This document shows positions 16,410 through 24,472 of a stretch of DNA of 64,000 nt, piece after piece; positions within the stretch are counted from its first letter, which is position 1; each line of letters opens with the position of its first letter. Source of the DNA: Brachybacterium subflavum (lineage in GTDB: Bacteria > Actinomycetota > Actinomycetes > Actinomycetales > Dermabacteraceae). The stretch covers positions 192,290-256,289 of the forward strand of contig NZ_VIGP01000006.1 of the NCBI RefSeq assembly GCF_009299795.1, written 5' to 3'. Both the position numbers and the translations under genes were made by a program. A model generated the notes under the pieces. That model worked only from the letters and a program-made list of their open reading frames with translations, did not search any database and was not told the origin of the DNA.

Positions 16410-17633
16410 TCAGCCGACCCGGCGCAGCCGCACGAGCACCTCGTCGTGCGCGGTGTGGGGGAACATGTCCACCAGCCGCGCGGCGGCGATCCGGTAGGAG
16501 GGCATGGCCGCGAGGTCCGTCGCGAGGGTGCGCGGGCTGCAGCTGGAGTACACGACGTCGAGGACGCCCGAGTGCTCGAGGAAGCCGGCGAGGCGCTCAC
16601 CGATGCCGCGGCGGGGCGGATTCACGATGACCGCCTGCGGGGGCCCGACGGCCTCTGCCTCCCGGATCGCCCAGGCCGTCGCATCGTCCGCATGGAAGGT
16701 CGCGGCAAGCTGCGCCTCGGCGGCGGCCGCCCGGGCGGAGTCGATCGCCTCGGAGGAGATCTCCACACCGGTCACCTCCCGCGCGGCGGGGTCCGCAGCA
16801 TCCTGCGCGCAGTGCAGGGCGAAGCCCCCGACACCGCAGTACAGGTCCCACACGCTCGTGGGGTCGATCGCGTCGATCCAGGCGCCCACCTGCGCATAGA
16901 GCTGCGCGGCGACCGAGGAGTTGGTCTGCACGAACGAGCGCGGCCGCACCTGCAGCGTGATCTCGCGGCCCGGCTCGGGCGCCGCCGCGGGTCCGCTCGT
17001 CGGCACCGCCATGCGCATCCGCAGCGCGGCGTCGCCGGCGAGGTGGATCTCGGTGGCGCCGTCGAGGACCGCTTTGTGCTCGGGGTGGATGTTCGCGCTG
17101 ACCACCCGCAGCAGCGGCTGGCTCTCGAGCAGCCGGGGGAGGTGCTCGCGGATCCTGGGCAGCGGCTTCTCGCTGCGCAGCACGAGCCGCAGCATGAACT
17201 CACCGTCGGGCGAGACGGTGACCAGCACGTTCTTGAGCTCTCCGCGGCGCCGGGGCACGTCGTAGGGAGGGATCTGGGCGCGCCGCACCAGGGTGCGGAC
17301 GTCCTCGAGCAGCTGCTCGACGCCCTCGGGATACAGCGGGCAGTCCACGAGGTCCACGCCGGGGCCTCCGGGACTCCCGCCCGGGGCGGCCAGCAGGCCC
17401 AGCACCGGATCGGCGGCGGTGCCGGTCGCGACCATCTTCGCGGTCGTACGGAAGCCGGAATCGGCGCTGCGCACGGGCGGCAGCCAGATCGCTGCGGGGT
17501 CCGCGGGGTCGACGGCGAACGGTCCCAGCAGCTCCTGATACCGGGCCCGGGCGCGCGCGATCTGCTCGTCGTGCGGGACGGGGATCAGGGTGCAGGAGCG
17601 GCAGGTGCCGGCGTCGAAGTGGTGGCACTGCAC
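16410..17633 (-). CDS. rlmC: 23S rRNA (uracil-C5)-methyltransferase, RlmC-like
   Basis: SAM-dependent RNA m5U methyltransferase of 407 residues. It opens with the RlmC/RumB iron-sulfur signature: C3, C11 and C14 in M-Q-C-H-H-F-D-A-G-T-C-R-S-C, and a fourth Cys in V-D-C-P-L-Y. SAM-binding motif I is D-L-Y-C-G-V-G-G-F-A-L-H-C. The V-N-P-P-R-R-G-I-G and Y-S-S-C-S-P-R-T-L-A-T-D motifs hold the catalytic cysteine. The GTG at 17633 (V-Q-C-H-H) is chosen because the family begins exactly there; the open frame upstream is an artefact of GC-rich DNA. RlmC targets U747 in E. coli, but the exact position here is uncertain. Confidence 0.9.
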   Translation of the reverse strand: MQCHHFDAGTCRSCTLIPVPHDEQIARARARYQELLGPFAVDPADPAAIWLPPVRSADSGFRTTAKMVATGTAADPVLGLLAAPGGSPGGPGVDLVDCPLYPEGVEQLLEDVRTLVRRAQIPPYDVPRRRGELKNVLVTVSPDGEFMLRLVLRSEKPLPRIREHLPRLLESQPLLRVVSANIHPEHKAVLDGATEIHLAGDAALRMRMAVPTSGPAAAPEPGREITLQVRPRSFVQTNSSVAAQLYAQVGAWIDAIDPTSVWDLYCGVGGFALHCAQDAADPAAREVTGVEISSEAIDSARAAAAEAQLAATFHADDATAWAIREAEAVGPPQAVIVNPPRRGIGERLAGFLEHSGVLDVVYSSCSPRTLATDLAAMPSYRIAAARLVDMFPHTAHDEVLVRLRRVG

Positions 17634-17753
17634 GGTGTGAAGTCTACGGCTCCGCGGCGTCGGCTCCCTCCGATCGGACCCCCGTCGCGGATCCCCCTTG
17701 CTACGTTGCGGAACATCATCCACGCCGTCATCACGGATGCAGAGGGGGCATCG

Positions 17754-18818
17754 ATGCAGGAGAGCCGGGCGCAGTCCGCGCCGGACGTCGCGCCGGACGT
17801 GGCGCGCACCTGGCGCACCCAGCGGATCTCCTTCGAGATCGCGGGGCTGGGCCGCTTCTCCGTCACCGCGGATCCCCGCTCGGCCTCGCCCCGGGACGTG
17901 GGGGCGGACTCCGGCGTCCCCGTCCCGCCGGAGCCGGGCAGGGGTATCGGGGCCGACGTGGCCGGCATGATCGCGAACGAGCGCTCCCGCGACGCGGTCG
18001 AGCTGCCCGGAGAGGTCATCGTGATCCCCGCACTCGGTCCGGTGATACCGACCGAGACGCCCGTGGTGCCGACTCTCGAGGAGCGCGAGGACGGGTCGAT
18101 CCTCGCGATCGATTCGCCGGATCTCCCGGACCCCTCCGACGTCGCGGCGCCGGATCCCGAGGAGCCGGTCCCGTCTCCCGTGCACCGCGACGATCGGAAA
18201 TGGCTGCGTTCCCAGCAGGTGCTCGATCGCGTCTGGCGCGAGGGCGTGGTCACCGGGTCCGGCGCCCTGATCGGCGAGGACCGCACCTGGTTGGAGCCGG
18301 CCGTCGCCGTGATGCGGGCGAGCGATGCCACCCGGGGGCGTGCTCCGGGCACCGAGATCGACCTGCTCGAGCTCGGCCTCGAGGTCGCGCGCGACCGCGG
18401 CCAGGTGGCCGTCGTGCACGTGCACGACGGCGTCCTCGACGTGATCCCCACGGGGCTGGACCCGCGCGTCCCGCATCTGCGGGACCAGCCCGCGCGCACC
18501 TCCGTGTGGCCGGGGATGTGTCCGCTCACCGGCATCGACGAGTTCTCTCCCTGCCGCGCCGAGGGCGGACCCGACGGCGATGAGGACATCCGTGCACGCC
18601 TCGCCTTCGACGCACGGCGCTCGCTCGCCGTCGGCCTGCTGGGCTGCGGCGTCTGCCATGGTCGCGGGCGCTCGGACGACGGCCGCGGCCGCCCCGTCGA
18701 GGTGCCTCTCCCGCTCGCGCTCTCGCTGGCCCAGATCCCCCGGATCACTCTGCGCACCGGCGAGACCATCGAGATCGACGCCCTCGAGGACCTCTACGGC
18801 GCAGGGGAGCCGTTCTAG
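17754..18818 (+). CDS. Unknown protein with C-terminal C-x2-C-H-G-x-G motif
   Basis: Protein of 354 residues with no recognised family. Residues 1-150 are acidic, Pro-rich and probably disordered. From about 145 (H-R-D-D-R-K-W-L-R-S-Q-Q-V-L-D-R-V-W) to 354 it looks folded. Two cysteine clusters appear: M-C-P-L-T-G...S-P-C (about 255-268) and G-C-G-V-C-H-G-R-G-R (C298, C301). The second resembles one DnaJ-type zinc-binding repeat, so a metal or thiol role is possible but unproven. GAGGGGG precedes the ATG. It diverges from rlmC and ends 17 bp before a converging unknown gene. Confidence 0.6.
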   Translation: MQESRAQSAPDVAPDVARTWRTQRISFEIAGLGRFSVTADPRSASPRDVGADSGVPVPPEPGRGIGADVAGMIANERSRDAVELPGEVIVIPALGPVIPTETPVVPTLEEREDGSILAIDSPDLPDPSDVAAPDPEEPVPSPVHRDDRKWLRSQQVLDRVWREGVVTGSGALIGEDRTWLEPAVAVMRASDATRGRAPGTEIDLLELGLEVARDRGQVAVVHVHDGVLDVIPTGLDPRVPHLRDQPARTSVWPGMCPLTGIDEFSPCRAEGGPDGDEDIRARLAFDARRSLAVGLLGCGVCHGRGRSDDGRGRPVEVPLPLALSLAQIPRITLRTGETIEIDALEDLYGAGEPF

Positions 18819-18835
18819 AGTCGGCCGCTCCGGGG

Positions 18836-19405
18836 TCAGTCGTCGTCCCAGCTCACGATGTGCGCTCGGGTCAACGGCACGGGCCCGCGGGACAGCACGT
18901 GCGGGGTGCGATGGAACCATGCACCGCGGCGTCCAGAACCTGCGAGATCGTGGAGCCAGGCTCGGTTCCCGGCCGTGGTGATCGGTGAGGACGTGTACTG
19001 CTCCGCCAGCACCCGGGACACCTCGCGCTCGTCGATCGGGTCGCCGGTGCTGCTGAGCGAGCGGTCGAAGAGATAGGGGTCGGGGACGTCGTGGATGGGG
19101 ATCGCCCAGAACTCCTGGGTGGCCAAGGCCGTGCCGGTCTCCTCGAGCCATGCCTGCCAGATGGCGTGGGGTCGGATCGGAGTCAGGAAGACCACGTCGA
19201 TCCAGGTCACGTCCATGTGCGGAATGCGTGTGCCGGGCAGGCGCCGCCGCTCCGGGGTGCCGTCGTACTTCGCGATCGCTCGCGCATAGGCGCCAGGGTC
19301 GCGCTCCCGCAGGGCGCTGAGCGGGATCAGTTCACGTGCCTGAGCGTTCTGGGACGTGCGCGCGTGGAACACGCAGCGCTCGGTGCTCGGCCCCGTTTCG
19401 CTCAT
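18836..19405 (-). CDS. Unknown soluble protein
   Basis: Protein of 189 residues with an AGGAGG ribosome site five bases before the ATG at 19405; a longer frame from 19438 lacks one. It is rich in Trp and Arg and has no membrane helix. Segments such as H-M-D-V-T-W-I-D-V-V-F-L-T-P-I-R-P-H-A-I-W-Q-A-W and G-A-W-F-H-R-T-P-H-V-L-S-R-G-P-V look structured. I recognise no domain. It ends W-D-D-D, converging with the preceding unknown gene. Confidence 0.6.
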   Translation of the reverse strand: MSETGPSTERCVFHARTSQNAQARELIPLSALRERDPGAYARAIAKYDGTPERRRLPGTRIPHMDVTWIDVVFLTPIRPHAIWQAWLEETGTALATQEFWAIPIHDVPDPYLFDRSLSSTGDPIDEREVSRVLAEQYTSSPITTAGNRAWLHDLAGSGRRGAWFHRTPHVLSRGPVPLTRAHIVSWDDD

Positions 19406-19479
19406 CGTGTCCTCCTGTGCTCGGTTCTCCGGGTCCACGAGCTCTTCGCGCTCATCGGATCGTCGTCAGCGTGCAGTCT

Positions 19480-22161
19480 TCAGTGCTTCGCGTTCCCGCG
19501 GCGCGTGGTGCGGGCGGTCGCGGGTGCGGTCCACGGGTCCTCGGGCCACGGGTGCTTGGGGTAGCGCCCGCGCATCTCCTTGCGGACCTCCCGGTACGGC
19601 CCGTCCCAGAAGGAGCGCAGGTCGTCGGTCACGGCGAGCGGCCTGCGCGCGGGGGAGAGCAGGTGGAAGAGCACGGGCACGCGGCCGTCCACCAGGAGCG
19701 GGGTCTCCGCGAGGCCGAAGAGCTCCTGGAGCTTCACCGCGACGACGGGCCTGCCCGATCCGTCGGCCGCGGAGGACTCCGATGATCCCGCCGCGGCCGA
19801 CGGGTCGGGATAGTCGATCCGTGCGCTCGAGCCGGAGGGCACCGCGAGCCGCTCCGGCGCGAGCTGGTCCAGCCGCGCGGCCTCGGGCCAGGGCAGCAGG
19901 CGCCGCAGCGCGGAGGTCAGATCGAGGCGCGAGAGCGGCGCGTCGGGACGCAGCTGCAGCAGGTCCGGCAGCAGCCAGTCCTCGAGGGCTGCGAGCAGCG
20001 AGTCATCGTCCGTCCCGGGCCACGGAGCACCGAGCTCGCGATGGAGCAGAGCCAGCCGCGAGCGCAGGCTCCGGGCAGAGTCGCTCCAGGTCAGCGCATC
20101 GAGACCGTGCTCCCGGAGATGCGCGGCGCGGGCGGGGCCGACGTCCTCCGCAGTCGCGGCCACCGGGGTCGCGCGCAGCACGATCGCGCCCAGCGAGCGC
20201 TCCTCGCGCACCGTGACCTTCCCGCCCTCGAGCCGCGCCCTGCGCGTCGCCCGCAGCAGCGGCCCGGCGAGCTCGAGGGCCGAGTCCTCCTCGAGCGGGG
20301 CTGCGGTGCGGATGACGGCCCCCGTCCCGTCCGCGGCGCGCCCCTCGGCCCGCTGCACCTCGCCGATCGCGAGCCAGGTGCTGCCGGTGAGGCCGGAGCC
20401 CTCGGGCAGGGCGGCGCGCGTGCCGCCTGCGAGCAGGTAGCTGCGCCCGCCGGGCGCGGCGAGGCGGGCGATCCGCTCGGGCCGCGCGAGACCGAGGACC
20501 CGGCCCGGGAGGTCGTGGGGGAGATCCACGCCATCGGCATGTGCGCCGGAGCCGCGGCTGCTCATCGCCCCCTCGGCGATCCGACGCAGCCGGGAGGTCT
20601 CGCGCCGCCAGCGGTCCGCTCCGGGCGCACGGCCAGCGCGCAGCTCGCGCAGCAGACGGGGCAGGTCCGCCTCGGGCGCGCGATGGTCGTCGGAGACCGC
20701 CGCGATCACCTCCGCAACCGCCTCCGGCGCCCGCAGCCGCTCGGCGCCCTCGAGCAGGGCCCGTGCCTCGCGCACCCCGACGGGCAGCCGAGCGACTCTC
20801 CTGCCCAGGGCGTTCGCCCTGCCGTCCGCGTCGACGAGCCCCAGTCCGGCGAGCACCTCGACCGCCCGCCGCGCGGACGCCGCGGGCGGGGGAGTGAGCA
20901 GGAGGAGGCCGGGGAGGAGTGAGGGAGCGTCGGCTGCGCCGATGCGCGCGGAGTCATCGCCGCCGGCCCCGTCCCGCGCGTCGTGCGGCGCCGCCCACGG
21001 GGACCCCCACGCCGCGACCAGCAGCGCCGCGTCCGTGAGGTCCGCCGAGGCGATCTCCGGCGGGGAGATCGCAGGCATCCGCGCATCGTCCGTCGGCGAA
21101 TATGCGCGCACCGTGAGCCCCGGACCCTGGCGGGCCGCGCGGCCCGCCCGCTGGTCCGCGCTCGCGCGTGATGCGCTCACGGTGACCAGGCCCGTCATGT
21201 CGCGGGCTCGGTCCCGTCGAACCTCCCGGGACAGCCCCGCATCGATCACCAGGCGCACGCCCGGCACCGTCAGGGAGCTCTCGGCGAGAGCGGTGGAGAC
21301 GACGACGCGGGCCGGCGCCGCCTCCGCATCGGCGCGGCCGCGCGTGGCCCGGTCCTGCTCGCGCGCGGGCAGACGGCCGTGCAGGGGCAGCACCTCCAGG
21401 TCGGGGGCGCGCGAGCGGATCCTGCGCACGAGCTCGTCGACCTCGCGGGCGCCGGGGACGAACACGAGCGCGTCGCAGTGCTCTCGCGCCTGGTGGTCGA
21501 CGGTGGTGCGCGCGAGATGGTCCAGGTAGTCCCGGGTCACGCCGCGGGCATCGAGCCGCGGGGCGCTGCCGGGCTCGTGCTCGATCCGCAGCGGGTGCAG
21601 GGGAGCGGGGACGTCGACCACGCGCGCCCCGCCCAGCAGGTCCGCGACCTGCGCGGCATCGAGCGTCGCCGACATCGCGACCACCAAGAGGTCATCGCGC
21701 AGCGCCCGCACCTCGGTGAGCATGCCCAGCAGCAGGTCGCCGTCGAGGGAGCGCTCGTGCACCTCGTCGAGGATCACCGCGTCCACGCCCTCGAGCTCGG
21801 GGTCCGAGAGCAGTCGGCGGAGCAGGACGCCCGGGGTGAGGACCTCAAGACGCGTCTGCGGGCCGACGTGCCTCTCCCCGCGCACGGTGAGGCCCACACG
21901 CTCGCCGAGGCGCGAGCCGTCGAGCTGGGCGATGCGCCGCGCGGCCGCGCGCACGGCGACGCGTCGCGGCTGGGTGATCAGGGTGCGGCCGGGCACGAGG
22001 TCCGCCACGAGCGGCGGCATGAAGGTGGTCTTGCCGGTGCCGGGAGGCGCCGTGACCACGAGCGCCCCGGTGCGCGCGGCATCGGCGAGCTCCTCGCGCG
22101 CGCCGGCGACGGGCAGGCCGGCGCCGATCGCAGCGAGGTCGAAGGGGCGGGGTGCTGTCAT
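19480..22161 (-). CDS. hrpB: ATP-dependent helicase HrpB (DEAH/DEVH box)
   Basis: Superfamily 2 RNA helicase of 893 residues with the HrpB architecture. Walker A is A-P-P-G-T-G-K-T-T (residues 38-46). The DEVH box is D132-E-V-H135, followed by E-R-S. Motif III is S-A-T, and the motif V region is V-V-S-T-A-L-A-E-S-S-L-T-V. Motif VI region is R-A-G-R-A-A-R-Q-G-P-G. The HA2-like and HrpB C-terminal domains follow, and the length is slightly above the usual 800-850. The cellular role of HrpB is unclear in most bacteria. No good ribosome site lies upstream of the ATG. Confidence 0.93.
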   Translation of the reverse strand: MTAPRPFDLAAIGAGLPVAGAREELADAARTGALVVTAPPGTGKTTFMPPLVADLVPGRTLITQPRRVAVRAAARRIAQLDGSRLGERVGLTVRGERHVGPQTRLEVLTPGVLLRRLLSDPELEGVDAVILDEVHERSLDGDLLLGMLTEVRALRDDLLVVAMSATLDAAQVADLLGGARVVDVPAPLHPLRIEHEPGSAPRLDARGVTRDYLDHLARTTVDHQAREHCDALVFVPGAREVDELVRRIRSRAPDLEVLPLHGRLPAREQDRATRGRADAEAAPARVVVSTALAESSLTVPGVRLVIDAGLSREVRRDRARDMTGLVTVSASRASADQRAGRAARQGPGLTVRAYSPTDDARMPAISPPEIASADLTDAALLVAAWGSPWAAPHDARDGAGGDDSARIGAADAPSLLPGLLLLTPPPAASARRAVEVLAGLGLVDADGRANALGRRVARLPVGVREARALLEGAERLRAPEAVAEVIAAVSDDHRAPEADLPRLLRELRAGRAPGADRWRRETSRLRRIAEGAMSSRGSGAHADGVDLPHDLPGRVLGLARPERIARLAAPGGRSYLLAGGTRAALPEGSGLTGSTWLAIGEVQRAEGRAADGTGAVIRTAAPLEEDSALELAGPLLRATRRARLEGGKVTVREERSLGAIVLRATPVAATAEDVGPARAAHLREHGLDALTWSDSARSLRSRLALLHRELGAPWPGTDDDSLLAALEDWLLPDLLQLRPDAPLSRLDLTSALRRLLPWPEAARLDQLAPERLAVPSGSSARIDYPDPSAAAGSSESSAADGSGRPVVAVKLQELFGLAETPLLVDGRVPVLFHLLSPARRPLAVTDDLRSFWDGPYREVRKEMRGRYPKHPWPEDPWTAPATARTTRRGNAKH

Positions 22162-22210
22162 GGGAGGAGGATCATCGATGCGCGTCGCATGCTTCTGCGG
22201 AGCCGCGGCC

Positions 22211-22756
22211 TCAGTCGATGAGGTCGAACTCGACGGAGTCCTTGCACACGCTCGTCACCGACAGCGTCCACTGGTCCACGGAGATCGTGTCGCCCACGTG
22301 CGCGGTCTCGATCGGCCGCTTCGTGCCGTCGATGTCCGCGACGAGGTCCGCGCCGTCGTCGTCGGTGAGGTCCTCGAGCGAGACCTCCAGCGTGAGGTCA
22401 TCGCGCTTCGGCAGCGCCGGATCGTTGGGCTTCTCGCCCTTGACGAGGAAGGCACCCTCGCCGGTGCAGGCGTCGGTGAGCTCGGGCTTCTGCTCCGGCG
22501 GCGTGACGGCGATCGGCTCGGCGGACGACGGGGAGTCCGCGCCGGCGGCCCCGCCGTCGGAGGCGGAGGATCCGCCGCCGGATGCGCCGCCGCCATCCGA
22601 CGGCGCGGCGCCGGAGCTCGCGCCGTCGGAGCCTGCGCCGCCGGCTGCATGATCCCCGCCGCCGCAGCCCGCTGCGAGAACCAGGGTCGCGCCGAGCGCG
22701 CACACGAGAGACAGGGGACGGCGGACGGCGGCGGGGCGGGGGCGGAAGCGCTGCAC
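22211..22756 (-). CDS. Small secreted lipoprotein
   Basis: Predicted lipoprotein of 181 residues. The signal peptide has an Arg-rich n-region and ends in the lipobox L-A-A-G-C (Cys31). A Gly/Ser/Ala-rich linker (about 32-80) follows, then a compact C-terminal domain (about 85-181). That domain holds two cysteines (T-D-A-C-T-G and T-S-V-C-K-D) that could form a disulfide. GTG start with GAAGGAG six bases upstream. The domain is not one I recognise. Confidence 0.75.
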   Translation of the reverse strand: MQRFRPRPAAVRRPLSLVCALGATLVLAAGCGGGDHAAGGAGSDGASSGAAPSDGGGASGGGSSASDGGAAGADSPSSAEPIAVTPPEQKPELTDACTGEGAFLVKGEKPNDPALPKRDDLTLEVSLEDLTDDDGADLVADIDGTKRPIETAHVGDTISVDQWTLSVTSVCKDSVEFDLID

Positions 22757-23056
22757 TGCGGTCTCCTTCGAGGCGGGGCGTTCGAGGCGGGCTGGGTCGA
22801 CGAGGCCGGTCGGGCCGACGATGCCGGTGGGCCCGGTGGGGGTGGGATCGGCGGGGGTGGGATCGGAGGAGCCGAGGGACCGAGACGGCCGACGGCCGAG
22901 TCCACGCTACCGGAGCCGTGTCCGACTCACGAGGACACATGGGGAGCGTCGGAGCCGGTCGTGCGAGAGACTGGCGCGGTCGGCTCAGGCGACGCGCGCG
23001 AGCATCGCGCGAGACCAGCACGCACGAGCTGGTCGCATCAGGCGGAAGGAGGAGAG
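22757..23056. other. Divergent intergenic region with a 15-bp tandem repeat
   Basis: Separates the lipoprotein gene from the plus-strand composite gene. Two copies of GGGGGTGGGATCGG (22838-22851 and 22853-22866) sit in a G-rich run on the plus strand that could form a quadruplex. I see no convincing gene or promoter element. Confidence 0.5.
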
Positions 23057-23974
23057 ATGAGCAGGCAGAAGCCCCGCGCACCCCGGTCGGCCGCGACGCC
23101 TTCGGGCCCAGCCGCCCCTTCGACCGCCGCCCCCTCGCCCGCCGCGCCCTCGCCGGCGAACCCCTCCTCGGCCGCGCCCTCGCCGGCCGTCCTGCGCGGA
23201 CGCCCCTCTCCCGCGGCGCGCGTGCGGCGCGTGGACTGGACCGCCTGGACCGCCACCGGGCGCCGCACGTCGGACCAGGAGCAGAGAACAGGGCAGCGAC
23301 CGGACACGGACCCGGGCCGCTCGCCGCAGCAGCCACCGTCGGCCGGAGACCGTCTCCCCGCCCACCACGCCGAGCGCCGGCGCGCCCGCACCGTGGAGCT
23401 CCCGCGCCCCGCGCAGGCGCCGCCCGCCGCGGCGGTCCACTCCTTGGTCCCCGAGGACCCTCGGCCGAACCTGCGGCCGCTCGCGATCGACGAGGGCGCG
23501 ATCCGCAGCGTCGGCGTCGCCGACGTCTCCACCGAGCAGATCGTGCTCGCCGTGGCCGACCCGGAGGAGTCCTGGAGCGCCGACGCCGGCACCAGCGACC
23601 ACTTCCTGCGCGGTGATCTGGTGGTGCAGGTGCATCGCGCCGAGAACGCCGTGATCGGCCTGTTCACCGCCCGCTACGCCCTCTCCGTGCGTCCCGAGGA
23701 GTACGAGGACGCGTTGGACGTCGCGATCGAGGCCTCCGGGAAGTCGGCGCGCGGCGGCCGCGGCACCCGTCACCCGACGACCCGCCGCGAGCTCCTCGCG
23801 CGGATGGAGAGGGCCGGGTTCGTCGTCACCCCCGGCGCCGGCCACGGCCGGGTCGCCCACCCCGATCACCCGGGGCTGTTCGTGCCCTTCGCGAGCACCC
23901 CGTCCGACGTCCGCTTCACCCGACACGCCGTCGCCCAGATCCGGCGCGTCTTCGGCATCGATCTGCGGCACTGA
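23057..23974 (+). CDS. Composite protein: disordered N-terminus, DUF4258-like and HicA-like regions
   Basis: Start supported by AAGGAGGAG. Of 305 residues, 1-135 are Pro/Ala/Ser- and Arg-rich and probably disordered. Residues 148-205 (I-R-S-V-G-V-A-D-V-S-T-E-Q-I-V-L-A-V, then V-V-Q-V-H-R-A-E-N-A-V-I-G-L-F-T) resemble the DUF4258/BrnT-like fold. Residues 242-305 (R-R-E-L-L-A-R-M-E-R-A-G-F-V-V-T-P-G-A-G-H...V-A-Q-I-R-R-V-F-G-I) resemble the HicA dsRBD-like mRNA interferase, with H263 near the catalytic histidine position. No hicB antitoxin adjoins it. Both similarities are read by eye and moderate, so a toxin activity is a hypothesis only. Confidence 0.55.
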   Translation: MSRQKPRAPRSAATPSGPAAPSTAAPSPAAPSPANPSSAAPSPAVLRGRPSPAARVRRVDWTAWTATGRRTSDQEQRTGQRPDTDPGRSPQQPPSAGDRLPAHHAERRRARTVELPRPAQAPPAAAVHSLVPEDPRPNLRPLAIDEGAIRSVGVADVSTEQIVLAVADPEESWSADAGTSDHFLRGDLVVQVHRAENAVIGLFTARYALSVRPEEYEDALDVAIEASGKSARGGRGTRHPTTRRELLARMERAGFVVTPGAGHGRVAHPDHPGLFVPFASTPSDVRFTRHAVAQIRRVFGIDLRH

Positions 23975-24035
23975 ACGACCGCACGCACCCGCCACGCACA
24001 CACACCCGCCCCGCACCCGTACAGAGGAGAGCATC

Positions 24036-24413
24036 ATGACCCAGCCCATCAGCACCGATCAGGCCCCCGCCGCGATCGGCCCCTACTCGCAGGCCGTGCG
24101 CCACGGCGACACGATCTTCGTCTCCGGGCAGATCCCGCTGGACCCCGCCACCGGCGCGATCGTCGAGGGCGGCATCCGTGAGCAGACGCGCCGCGCGCTC
24201 ACCAACGCCGGCGCGATCCTCGAGGCCGCCGGCTCCGGCCTCGAGAAGGCCCTGCAGGTCACCGTGCTGCTCGATTCCATCGATGACTTCGCGGTCGTCA
24301 ACGAGGAGTACGGGACCTTCTTCGCCGAGCCCTACCCCTCGCGGATGGCCTACGCCGTCGCCGCCCTGCCCAAGGGCGCGCTCATCGAGGTCACCGTGGT
24401 CGCCGCCGCCTGA
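24036..24413 (+). CDS. ridA: RidA-family enamine/imine deaminase
   Basis: YjgF/YER057c/UK114-family protein of 125 residues that hydrolyses reactive 2-aminoacrylate and related imines to 2-keto acids and ammonia. Visible signatures are A-I-G-P-Y-S-Q-A-V, F-V-S-G-Q-I-P-L-D-P-A-T-G, and the Arg of P-S-R-M-A-Y-A-V-A-A-L-P-K-G-A-L-I-E-V, which binds the substrate carboxylate. It lies directly upstream of a PLP C-S lyase, an enzyme class that generates 2-aminoacrylate. AGGAGAG ribosome site. Confidence 0.95.
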   Translation: MTQPISTDQAPAAIGPYSQAVRHGDTIFVSGQIPLDPATGAIVEGGIREQTRRALTNAGAILEAAGSGLEKALQVTVLLDSIDDFAVVNEEYGTFFAEPYPSRMAYAVAALPKGALIEVTVVAAA

Positions 24414-24472
24414 CCGGCCCGCGGCGGCCGCTTCGTCCAGCAACCCCACCCGCCCACGACCCAGGAGGAATC

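Noticed and set aside
16446..17753. Plus-strand extension upstream of the unknown 354-residue protein
   Set aside because: It is antisense to rlmC, while the ATG at 17754 has its own ribosome site and begins a differently composed sequence.
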